From positions 1 through 10,250 of the forward strand of contig JALQUE010000245.1 of assembly GCA_023260815.1 (NCBI GenBank): a stretch of 10,250 bases of DNA, read 5' to 3'. The notes beneath the pieces were generated by a model. It was not told the DNA's origin. It saw only the letters and a list, made by a program, of their open reading frames with translations, and did no database searches. The translations under genes and the position numbers were made by a program. Every line of letters begins with the position of its first letter. Position 1 is the stretch's first letter. This DNA comes from Roseovarius sp. (lineage in GTDB: Bacteria > Pseudomonadota > Alphaproteobacteria > Rhodobacterales > Rhodobacteraceae). Shown here one piece after another: positions 1 to 6,085 of this stretch.

Positions 1-569
1 CCGTGGCCAAGAAGATCGTGGAACGCGCCGCCGATTTCGGCATTCCGGCCCATGACATCGTCGTGGACCCGCTTGTGATGCCGATCGGCGCCATGGGCAC
101 GGCGGGCCTTCAGGTCTTTACCCTCGTGCGTCGCCTGCGCGAGGAATTGGGGGTCAACACCACCTGCGGCGCATCGAACATCTCGTTCGGGCTGCCCAAC
201 CGTCATGGCATCAACAACGCCTTCCTGCCGATGGCCATGGGTGCGGGCATGACCAGCGCCATCATGAACCCGGTGGCATTGCCCGTGAAACAGGCCGAGA
301 TCGAGGCCCGCAAGATCGCCGCGGCCGCCGCCGGTATCGTGCTGCCCGAAGACATGGATGATGAAACCTTCTGCCAACTGTTCGGCCTCGGCTCCACCAA
401 GTCGCGCCCCGGCAAGGAGATGGAGGCGATCCGCGCGGCCAACTTCCTGACCAACAACGACCCGCATGGCGGCGAGTGGATCAGGTTCAACAAGGTGCCT
501 CTCAAAGAGGGCGAGAAAGAAGCTGGCGCGCGTGGCGGGCGCTCGGGCGGGCGTCGCCGCCGGGCCTGA
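1..569 (+). CDS. Methyltetrahydrofolate:corrinoid methyltransferase, DHPS-like (3' part)
   Basis: The gene is open at the left edge; the first complete codon is at 3, and the GTG there is probably an internal valine, not a start. The 188 visible residues are the C-terminal part of a pterin-binding TIM barrel (Pterin_bind/DHPS-like family). Seen: a VVDPLVMPIG strand, then CGASNISFGLPNR (fragment residues 55-67), which resembles the pterin-contacting Asn region of methyltetrahydrofolate:corrinoid methyltransferases such as AcsE/MeTr, then a run ending in SAIMNPVALPV. Members of this family move a methyl group between tetrahydrofolate and a cobalamin protein in the cytoplasm. In Rhodobacterales such genes often sit with MttB-like trimethylamine/betaine methyltransferases and corrinoid proteins, but none is visible here. 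The protein ends in a basic Gly/Arg tail (last ~15 residues) beyond the barrel. A terminator follows 36 bp after the stop. The family call is firm; the methyl donor/acceptor pair is inferred. Confidence 0.85.
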   Translation, partial: VAKKIVERAADFGIPAHDIVVDPLVMPIGAMGTAGLQVFTLVRRLREELGVNTTCGASNISFGLPNRHGINNAFLPMAMGAGMTSAIMNPVALPVKQAEIEARKIAAAAAGIVLPEDMDDETFCQLFGLGSTKSRPGKEMEAIRAANFLTNNDPHGGEWIRFNKVPLKEGEKEAGARGGRSGGRRRRA

Positions 570-604
570 CCCCTGACCGGTCACACGGTCCGATACAGCA
601 GATC

Positions 605-636
605 AAAGCCCCGCGCCCCACTGGCGCGGGGCTTTT
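605..636 (+). terminator. Rho-independent terminator of the methyltransferase gene
   Basis: There is a perfect 13-bp inverted repeat: AAAGCCCCGCGCC (605-617) pairs with GGCGCGGGGCTTT (623-635) around a CCACT loop and runs into TTTT. It lies 36 bp after the methyltransferase stop. The opposite strand ends the same stem with TTT, so it may also stop weakly the leftward transcript of the response regulator, which shows no other terminator. Confidence 0.9.
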
Positions 637-688
637 GCGTGCCCGTGACGACCAACTGTCGCCGTGATGGGAAAAGCGTCGCGCACCA

Positions 689-732
689 ACGCGATACCGA
701 CGCGATACCGACGTGAAACCGACGCGATACCG
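689..732. repeat. Four tandem 11-bp units
   Basis: Four contiguous 11-bp units are present: ACGCGATACCG twice, then ACGTGAAACCG, then ACGCGATACCG again. The third unit differs at two positions. The array lies in the spacer between two convergent genes, 17 bp beyond the response regulator stop codon. The period is close to one helical turn. No function can be read from the sequence. Confidence 0.9.
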
Positions 733-749
733 CAGCGTCGAAACCCGGC

Positions 750-1355
750 TCAGACCAGCCCCAGATCGCGCCCCAGCATCGCCGCATGTGTCCGGTTTCT
801 GGCCTGAAGCTTGCGCGACAATGTCTTGACATGCAGCTTGACGGTGACTTCCTGGATTTCCAGTTCGCGGGCGATTTCCTTATTGGCCTTGCCCTCGCTT
901 AACCCTTTGAGAACGTCCAGTTCTCTTGGCGTCAGCGCCACTTCGGGCGGGGCGCCCTCGGCCTCCGCCAGAAAATCGAGGGGCCGGTAAATGCCACCCT
1001 GAACCATCTCGTGAACCGCTGCGATCAGCATCTCCGGCCCAAGTGTCTTGGGCAGGAAGCCAGCCGCCCCCGCCCTCAACGCCCGCCGGGCCACATCCGC
1101 AGACGCCGTCCCCGACAAGATCGCAACCGGACAATCCGCATGCTCTTTCATCCGGGCCATGCCAGCCAGCGTGTCCATGCCAGGCATGGCATAATCCAAC
1201 AGAATAAGGTCGTGCGGCCCTTGCTCGGTCTCAATCTGGATGGCTTCATCAAGCGACCCGGCAGACGAGACAAGATACCCCCCCTGCGACCGCAGATAAT
1301 CGGCGATCGTTTCACGCACCAGCCCGTGGTCGTCGGCAAGCAACAGCTTTTGCAT
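750..1355 (-). CDS. NarL/FixJ-type response regulator (receiver + LuxR HTH)
   Basis: This 201-residue protein has the standard two-domain layout. The receiver domain (about 1-120) has the acidic pair D8/D9, the phospho-acceptor D54 in LILLDYAMPGMD, the switch S81 and K103 in GFLPK. The LuxR-type helix-turn-helix domain (about 139-190) contains LTPRELDVLKGLSEGKANKEIA and the recognition helix region VTVKLHVKTLSRKL. The ATG start is well supported: on the minus strand GGAGGAGGG lies directly upstream (1359-1367). The gene is divergent from the secreted protein and hybrid kinase genes, so it is most likely the final acceptor of that kinase's phosphorelay and a transcription factor acting on the shared intergenic region. 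The partner assignment is inferred from position and from the kinase having an HPt domain. Target genes are unknown. Confidence 0.93.
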   Translation of the reverse strand: MQKLLLADDHGLVRETIADYLRSQGGYLVSSAGSLDEAIQIETEQGPHDLILLDYAMPGMDTLAGMARMKEHADCPVAILSGTASADVARRALRAGAAGFLPKTLGPEMLIAAVHEMVQGGIYRPLDFLAEAEGAPPEVALTPRELDVLKGLSEGKANKEIARELEIQEVTVKLHVKTLSRKLQARNRTHAAMLGRDLGLV

Positions 1356-1358
1356 GAG

Positions 1359-1367
1359 CCCTCCTCC
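1359..1367 (-). promoter_or_regulatory. Strong Shine-Dalgarno of the response regulator
   Basis: The minus strand reads GGAGGAGGG followed by CTC and the ATG at 1355-1353. This is a strong SD and fixes the regulator start. Confidence 0.75.
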
Positions 1368-1417
1368 GAGCCGTGGTTCCTATCGGCAGTCCAGGGACAC
1401 GAGTCTGCACCCTCGGG

Positions 1418-1436
1418 GTTAACGCCAGTTAAACGC
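1418..1436. repeat. Direct repeat GTTAA(A)CGC, TTAA-N6-TTAA
   Basis: Two near-identical 8-9 bp elements start 10 bp apart, one helical turn, in the divergent promoter region. They create TTAA-N6-TTAA, which resembles the alphaproteobacterial CtrA box (TTAA-N7-TTAAC) but with spacing one base shorter. The repeat is seen; a regulator-binding role is inferred. Confidence 0.5.
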
Positions 1437-1545
1437 AAGTCCCTATATGTGGAGTCTATGCGCAGAATGACCGCAAGCATAGGAAAATGCTGGCGATCTG
1501 TTGGCAAAGCGCCTTATCCTATCGCAGCGGAAATTGAAACCGTGT

Positions 1546-1549
1546 GAGG
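1546..1549 (+). promoter_or_regulatory. Weak Shine-Dalgarno deciding the start of the secreted protein
   Basis: GAGG lies 10 nt before the GTG at 1560 but only 1 nt before the in-frame TTG at 1551. This favours GTG 1560 as the start. Confidence 0.5.
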
Positions 1550-1559
1550 TTTGAGACTC

Positions 1560-2069
1560 GTGAAATCAGTATCAGTGATATTTTTGTTTTGCGCTGTGGT
1601 ATCGGTCATGGTCGCAAGACAGGCATACGCCGACGATAGCTCGGTCATTCTGTCGATCATCATGACTCCTCAGAACACCACGGGCCTGAAAGACGACAGC
1701 CAAGTCGACATGACCCTGTCCGATTTGCAGACCCTTCCTGTAGCCTCATTCGAGACGACAACATTGTGGACCCCCGATAAACAAGTCTTTTCCGGGGTTT
1801 GGCTGGCAACACTGTTGCAGCATCACGGTATCACCTCTGGCACCCTGGAACTTGCGGCTATCAATGACTACCGAGTGACGATCCCGGTTCAGGACATCCG
1901 AACCGGCGGCGCGCTTGTCTCCTATGAACGCAACGGAGAGGCAATGTCTCTGCGCCAGAAGGGGCCGCTTTGGGTGGTGTATGATTGGGATAGTAACCCA
2001 AATTTCCGAAATGAGACGTATTATTCGCGCAGCATATGGCAACTGGACCGGATCATCGTAACGCGATAA
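1560..2069 (+). CDS. Secreted SUOX-fold (molybdopterin-binding-like) protein, putative sensor partner
   Basis: From GTG 1560 the protein has 169 residues; a TTG at 1551 would add three. Residues 1-24 form a Sec signal peptide: MKSVSVIFLFCAVVSVMVA as the hydrophobic stretch, then AYA before D25. The mature part resembles the oxidoreductase molybdopterin-binding (sulfite-oxidase-like) fold: a MTLSDLQTLP segment, FSGVWLATLL, INDYRVTIPVQDI, then GPLWVVYDWD and RSIWQLDRIIV near the end. The sulfite-oxidase family binds molybdenum through a cysteine, but the only cysteine here (C11) is in the signal peptide. Enzymatic use of a molybdenum cofactor is therefore unlikely. The gene ends 32 bp before the hybrid kinase and is very probably in its operon. 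I infer a periplasmic ligand- or redox-sensing partner for the kinase. The fold call is moderate; the role is inference from context. Confidence 0.75.
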   Translation: MKSVSVIFLFCAVVSVMVARQAYADDSSVILSIIMTPQNTTGLKDDSQVDMTLSDLQTLPVASFETTTLWTPDKQVFSGVWLATLLQHHGITSGTLELAAINDYRVTIPVQDIRTGGALVSYERNGEAMSLRQKGPLWVVYDWDSNPNFRNETYYSRSIWQLDRIIVTR

Positions 2070-2101
2070 GTTGCATGTCTTCTCAAGAACGGACCAATTA
2101 G

Positions 2102-4663
2102 TTGAACATTTTTCCAAATGCTCTGAAACGACTGGGACGGCGCAGAACCCAGATCGCCTTGTTCGGAACGGTGTCTTTGGGCTGCATGATCGTGACCGTC
2201 GCCCTGGCGGTTCAGGTCTTTGTCAAGCTGGACCATTACGGCAGCACCGGCATCGACAACATCCAGTGGACAATGTCACAGCTTGAAGTCGATCAGATCA
2301 AGCTGGCTTCGGCTCTTGAGAGACTGCAGGAGCCGAGCGAAGAAACCATCGCAAGTGCCCGAAAACGCTTTGATATCCTCTATAGCCGCGCAAACGCGTT
2401 GAACAACGGATCAGCCTATAACGCAGCACTTGCCGGAACATCCACGGACGACCATCTTGCCCTCATCGCAAACGCGCTGGACCGGATGGCTGTCCTTGTC
2501 GACAACACCGATCAAGGCTTCATCGACGCGCGCGAAACCCTTCTTGACGCGACGAATTCCCTGACCCCGGCGATCCGTAGATTGTCGAGCGACGGCATCG
2601 CCATCGGGGCAAGCTTGGCCCAAGCCGAACGTGGATCGCTGACCAGCACCTTGTGGCAACTGGCGGTGATGAGCCTTATCATGGTGACGGCAATGGTCAC
2701 GCTGATGTGGTTGCTGTGGCGGCTTTACATGCTTTATCGACGCCGCGCGTTGCAAAATCGGATCACGCTCAAGCGGCTTTCGACAATCCTCGACACATCG
2801 GAAGATGCCATTCTGGTCGTCCGGCCGGACGGTGTGATCGTGGACACCAACGATGCCGCTCGGGCAATGTTCGGCCCGTTCGGCACTGGCGCAAGCCCCG
2901 GAAAACGTAGCATTTGTGGGGTGATGTGGCGCCGTGAGGATGACGGCAGCCTGAGTACCGTGACCGGAGAGCGCCTGCGCAACTCCTGCCAGGATGGCCC
3001 CAACCGATGCGCCCGTCTGGTGGCGCGCCGGCAGGACGGCACTCTGGTGTCTGTGGAACTGTCGGCCAGTCTGGCCGCCCGTTCGGGCGACGAGGTCTGC
3101 GTGTGCTTCATCCGCGATATCTCGGACAGGTTGGAAGCGGAGGCCGAGGTGCAGGCGGCACGAGACAAGGCCTTGTTGAGCGAAAGGACCAAGGCGCATT
3201 TTCTGGGCAGGATCAGCCACGAGATGCGCACGCCTTTGCATGGCATACTGGGAACCCTTGATTTGCTGGACAGTACCAGCCTTTCGCAGGAACAGGCACG
3301 GTATACGGATATCATGAAATCCTCGGGTCAGGTTTTGCTGAACCAGATCGACGATGCGCTCGACATCACACGGTCGAGTGGCGATGCCTCGGCGTTGGTC
3401 GAAACGGTGTTCGATGTGGAACGGTTGATGGAGGATATCGCGACGGGCCTTCACGCGGCGGCGGAGGCCAATGGCAATCGCATTGACCTGCGCAGGCATG
3501 ACCGGCCCGTGGGACAGGTTCTGGGCGATCGTGAACGGCTGCATCAGATCGTTTTGAACCTGCTTTCCAACGCCATAAAATTCACCCGCAACGGTGAGAT
3601 ATCCATTGAGTCGGCATGGGTTGGATCGCCCAAGGGCGGTGAAAATATCCTTGAAATTCAAGTGGCTGATACGGGTGTTGGCATCTCTGCCAATGATGTG
3701 GACAGGATCTTTGACGACTTTGTGCGCGTCACCTCGAGTGATGGACAAAGGGTTGACGGGACCGGGTTGGGGCTGGGGATTGCGCGGAGTCTGGTGACGT
3801 TGATGGGCGGGGAGATCGGGGTGGAGAGCCTGTTGGGGGAAGGAAGCGTGTTCTGGGTCAGGTTGCCCCTGCGGTCAGCGTCGGAGCGCGGCGTTTTGGA
3901 CCGGTCCAAGGACCAGAGGACGGCTGTGCAGATCGTCGAACCGATGGAGATTCTGGTCATCGAAGACAACCCGACAAACCGGTATGTCCTGCAAGTTATG
4001 ATTGAAAAACAAGGGCATAGCGTCACACACGCAAGTGACGGAGAGAGCGGTGTCGCGCTGGCCGAGACAACGGCGTTCGACCTGATCGTGATGGATGTGA
4101 ACATGCCCGGTATGGATGGGGTGGAGGCGACGCGGTGCATTCGCGAGGGCAACGGCGCCAGCGCGACAGCCCGGATCGTGGCCTTGTCGGCCTATATTGA
4201 CGCCAACACACGGGAAACATTGATGAAATCTGGGGTGGACGATGTCCGGGTCAAGCCATTGCGGATGGTCGAACTGGGGGGCATTCTGGCGGGCAGATGC
4301 CAGAAACCGGCGATAAAGCACCGCGATACGCTTGATCCCGTGATTACGAAACAGCTTAAATCCATCCTGACTGAAGAACGCTTTTCAACACTTATTCAAG
4401 GGCTTACCGACGAATCCTCATCCTTGCTCGATGCGCTGGCCAGCCTGGATCAGGCGGATCCCGACATTCTGGCGATGCAATTACATCGGGTGGCGGGTGT
4501 GGCGGCGACGGTGGGTGCCGTGGCCGTCAGGGATATTCTGTGCCGCGCAGAAGCCGCGGCACGGGCACGGGACACGCGACGACTGAAAGCGGAACTTGAA
4601 TACTTTTCAAAGGCTTGGAACGAAACCTTGCGGCAGCTTGAGGCGCATGACAAGGCCGCGTGA
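2102..4663 (+). CDS. Tripartite hybrid sensor histidine kinase (TM-periplasmic-TM-PAS-HisKA-HATPase-REC-HPt)
   Basis: The protein has 853 residues from TTG 2102, preceded by a weak AAGAACGGA (2085-2093). This start leaves a short Arg/Lys-rich cytoplasmic tail before TM1 (18-41). Residues 42-184 are a mostly helical periplasmic domain of unrecognised ligand. TM2 spans 187-209 and a PAS domain about 226-341. The H-box FLGRISHEMRTPLHG carries H373. The ATPase domain has N490 (LLSNAIKFT), the G1 box DTGVGI at D523 and the G2 box GTGLGLG at 553-559. The receiver (about 617-733) has E621/D622, phospho-acceptor D665 and K718. The HPt domain (about 750-845) carries H795 in LHRVAG. All phosphorelay residues are intact, so the expected route is H373, D665, H795 and then D54 of the divergent regulator. 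Odd points: the PAS domain holds five cysteines (272, 296, 303, 333, 335), and the HPt has Ala where Lys usually follows at H+3. The signal is unknown. Confidence 0.95.
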   Translation: MNIFPNALKRLGRRRTQIALFGTVSLGCMIVTVALAVQVFVKLDHYGSTGIDNIQWTMSQLEVDQIKLASALERLQEPSEETIASARKRFDILYSRANALNNGSAYNAALAGTSTDDHLALIANALDRMAVLVDNTDQGFIDARETLLDATNSLTPAIRRLSSDGIAIGASLAQAERGSLTSTLWQLAVMSLIMVTAMVTLMWLLWRLYMLYRRRALQNRITLKRLSTILDTSEDAILVVRPDGVIVDTNDAARAMFGPFGTGASPGKRSICGVMWRREDDGSLSTVTGERLRNSCQDGPNRCARLVARRQDGTLVSVELSASLAARSGDEVCVCFIRDISDRLEAEAEVQAARDKALLSERTKAHFLGRISHEMRTPLHGILGTLDLLDSTSLSQEQARYTDIMKSSGQVLLNQIDDALDITRSSGDASALVETVFDVERLMEDIATGLHAAAEANGNRIDLRRHDRPVGQVLGDRERLHQIVLNLLSNAIKFTRNGEISIESAWVGSPKGGENILEIQVADTGVGISANDVDRIFDDFVRVTSSDGQRVDGTGLGLGIARSLVTLMGGEIGVESLLGEGSVFWVRLPLRSASERGVLDRSKDQRTAVQIVEPMEILVIEDNPTNRYVLQVMIEKQGHSVTHASDGESGVALAETTAFDLIVMDVNMPGMDGVEATRCIREGNGASATARIVALSAYIDANTRETLMKSGVDDVRVKPLRMVELGGILAGRCQKPAIKHRDTLDPVITKQLKSILTEERFSTLIQGLTDESSSLLDALASLDQADPDILAMQLHRVAGVAATVGAVAVRDILCRAEAAARARDTRRLKAELEYFSKAWNETLRQLEAHDKAA

Positions 4664-4752
4664 CCGCCCATAACGAGGCCGCGCGGCGCGAAAACGCTGG
4701 AAACCAGACCCTGACGTGGATGCCTCTGCGCGGCATCACGGATTTGTGTAGG

Positions 4753-4786
4753 GTTCGTACCAATCCGACACCTGTTTGGGACGAAC
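4753..4786. repeat. Imperfect 11-bp inverted repeat (hairpin or operator)
   Basis: GTTCGTACCAA (4753-4763) pairs with TTGGGACGAAC (4776-4786) at 10 of 11 positions, with a 12-nt gap. No T-run follows, so it is not a standard terminator. It could be an operator or an RNA hairpin at the end of the kinase transcript. Confidence 0.6.
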
Positions 4787-4803
4787 ATCCGCCAAAGAGG
4801 GAT

Positions 4804-4828
4804 ATTTGTGTCCATTCCGTACACAAAT
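4804..4828. repeat. Perfect palindrome ATTTGTGT-N9-ACACAAAT
   Basis: Perfect 8-bp arms at 4804-4811 and 4821-4828 are separated by 9 bp. The size and form suit a dimeric repressor or activator site. A third copy of the arm, ATTTGTGT, lies at 4742-4749 in direct orientation. The palindrome ends 36 bp upstream of the candidate -35 element of the RND operon. The binding protein is not identifiable from the sequence. Confidence 0.65.
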
Positions 4829-4864
4829 CACCCGCAAAGCGCGCCCCCGTGCGGATTTAGGGAG

Positions 4865-4892
4865 TTGTCATTCCCCCCGGCCAATATAGATT
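4865..4892 (+). promoter_or_regulatory. Candidate sigma70-type promoter of the adaptor-pump operon
   Basis: TTGTCA (4865-4870, 5 of 6 to TTGACA) is followed after 16 bp by TAGATT (4887-4892, 4 of 6 to TATAAT). The predicted transcript start near 4899 would leave a ~50-nt leader before the TTG start. This is a motif match only. Confidence 0.35.
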
Positions 4893-4937
4893 CGCAGCAA
4901 TCCAGAGCAGGCGTCGACCGGCGCGCTGCTCGCTTGC

Positions 4938-4944
4938 AAGGAAG
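4938..4944 (+). promoter_or_regulatory. Shine-Dalgarno deciding the adaptor start
   Basis: AAGGAAG is placed 7 nt before TTG 4952. This is the best SD in the region and it supports the shorter reading frame. Confidence 0.7.
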
Positions 4945-4951
4945 CCATCCT

Positions 4952-6085
4952 TTGTCGATCTGGAAACAGCTGTTCATCCTCTGCCTTATCGCGGCTGCCG
5001 GTTACGGTGGCTATGAGGGCTACATCAGGTATCTGACCGACGCGGAGACCGCGGCGCCCGAGCGGGCGCGCGACAGCCGCCCCTCGCCGGTCGAGGTGGC
5101 GGTGGCCGAGACCCGCACCCTGTCGACCACGGTGGAGGCGGTGGGCACGACCCGCGCCAAGCAATCGGTGGAGATCGTGCCCGAAGCGGATGGGCGGATC
5201 GTGGAATTGAACATCACACCCGGCGAACGGGTCAGCAAGGGTGACGTGCTGGTTCGACTTGACGACGAGATCGCCCGGGCAGACGTGACCGAGGCCGAAG
5301 CCCGCCTGACCGAGCGACAGCAGGCGGTGGAACGCGCCATATCGCTGCGGCGCACGAATGCGGTGGCCGAGGCGACGGTGGAAGAAGCCCAAGCGCGGCT
5401 GGCCGAGGCCATGGCGCAACTGGACCGTGCCGCCCGAAGGCTTGAGGAACGGACGATCACGGCGCCGTTCGGCGGCGTCCTGGGCCTGACGAATGTGGAC
5501 ACCGGGGCGCGCGTCGATCAGCAGACGATGATCACGCGGCTGGACGATCTGAGCGAGATCGAAGTGGAATTCGCGCTGCCCGAAACCCTGTTTGCGCAGG
5601 TCAGCCGGGGTCAGACGGTGACCGCGTCGAGCGTGGCCTTTCCGGGCCAGCGTTTCGAGGGCAAGATCGATGCGGTCGACAACCGCATAGACCCCATCAG
5701 CCGGTCGTTCCGCACCCGCGCCATCGTGCCCAATCCCGAAGGCACCCTGCCCGCTGGCATGTTCATGTCGCTGGAACTGACGCTGTCGCAGGCCGATTAC
5801 GTTGTCATCCCGGAGGAGGCGCTGATCTTTCAGGCCGCTGAAACCTATGTGTTCCGGGTCGAGGACGGCACCGCGCGACGCGTTGTCGTGCAGACCGGCC
5901 AGCGACGCGACGGCATGGTGGCGGTTCTGGGCGGTCTGGACGACGGCCAGACGGTCATCGTGCGCGGGCTGCAACGGCTGCGCGATGGGGCGGCGGTGCA
6001 GGTGATGGGGGCCAAGGACGGCCAGGACAAGACCAGCAGCGAATTGGGCGCCAAGACCGGCACGGCCGACGGCGACAAGACATGA
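4952..6085 (+). CDS. RND efflux periplasmic adaptor subunit (membrane fusion protein)
   Basis: I choose TTG 4952 (377 residues), because an AAGGAAG ribosome site lies 7 nt upstream and the protein then starts directly with its hydrophobic anchor SIWKQLFILCLIAAAGYGGY. The frame is open further upstream to 4808, but that extension has no ribosome site and is not hydrophobic. Domain order: N-terminal membrane anchor (no lipobox seen); first half of the lipoyl-like domain (VEIVPEADGRIVELNITPGE); an alanine/arginine/glutamate-rich coiled-coil hairpin (about residues 105-170); second lipoyl half (TITAPFGGVLGL); then beta-barrel and membrane-proximal domains. The hairpin tip carries a TolC-docking-like pattern, R128-x3-L132, with Ala139 where the family usually has Ser. 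It bridges the inner-membrane pump to an outer-membrane channel in the periplasm. The stop overlaps the pump's ATG by 4 bp, so translation is coupled. Confidence 0.93.
   Translation: MSIWKQLFILCLIAAAGYGGYEGYIRYLTDAETAAPERARDSRPSPVEVAVAETRTLSTTVEAVGTTRAKQSVEIVPEADGRIVELNITPGERVSKGDVLVRLDDEIARADVTEAEARLTERQQAVERAISLRRTNAVAEATVEEAQARLAEAMAQLDRAARRLEERTITAPFGGVLGLTNVDTGARVDQQTMITRLDDLSEIEVEFALPETLFAQVSRGQTVTASSVAFPGQRFEGKIDAVDNRIDPISRSFRTRAIVPNPEGTLPAGMFMSLELTLSQADYVVIPEEALIFQAAETYVFRVEDGTARRVVVQTGQRRDGMVAVLGGLDDGQTVIVRGLQRLRDGAAVQVMGAKDGQDKTSSELGAKTGTADGDKT

Larger units (their letters stand above)
1356..1559. promoter_or_regulatory. Divergent intergenic region with repeated elements
   Basis: This 204-bp region separates the leftward response regulator from the rightward sensor operon and must hold both promoters. 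It is visibly more AT-rich than the flanking genes. Seen: GTTAACGC (1418-1425) and GTTAAACGC (1428-1436), direct repeats 10 bp apart; CTATGC (1456-1461) with GCATAG (1477-1482), an inverted repeat; and TCCTATCG twice (1378-1385, 1517-1524) with the inverse ATAGGA at 1479-1484. I found no convincing -35/-10 pair in either direction, so the promoters are not placed. The repeats are candidate operator half-sites for the neighbouring regulator or a global regulator. Confidence 0.55.
4664..4951. other. 288-bp intergenic region upstream of the RND operon
   Basis: I see no convincing gene here. An open frame joins the adaptor from an ATG-less upstream position (4808), but it overlaps a palindrome and lacks a ribosome site. 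The region holds an imperfect hairpin (4753-4786), three copies of ATTTGTGT (4742-4749, 4804-4811 and inverted at 4821-4828), a candidate promoter (4865-4892) and the adaptor's ribosome site (4938-4944). No terminator with a T-run is visible after the kinase gene. Confidence 0.7.

Noticed and set aside
689..732. CRISPR array or replication iterons
   Set aside because: The units are 11 bp and contiguous with no spacers, and there is no cas or replication-initiator gene in the window.
1011..1547. 178-residue plus-strand frame over the regulator and intergenic region
   Set aside because: It is mostly antisense to the response regulator, with no coding signal or ribosome site of its own.
1551..1559. 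TTG 1551 as start of the secreted protein
   Set aside because: The only SD-like GAGG would be 1 nt away. GTG 1560 has normal spacing and a cleaner signal peptide.
1560..2069. Active molybdenum oxidoreductase
   Set aside because: There is no cysteine in the mature protein to bind molybdenum, and no heme or redox partner gene adjoins.
2411..3748. 445-residue open frame on the minus strand
   Set aside because: It is antisense to the kinase, low in hydrophobic order and has no recognisable motif, so it is a shadow frame.
4808..4951. 48-residue N-terminal extension of the adaptor
   Set aside because: It starts inside the palindrome, has no ribosome site, would bury the membrane anchor behind a non-hydrophobic segment and overlaps the candidate promoter. 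TTG 4952 fits better.
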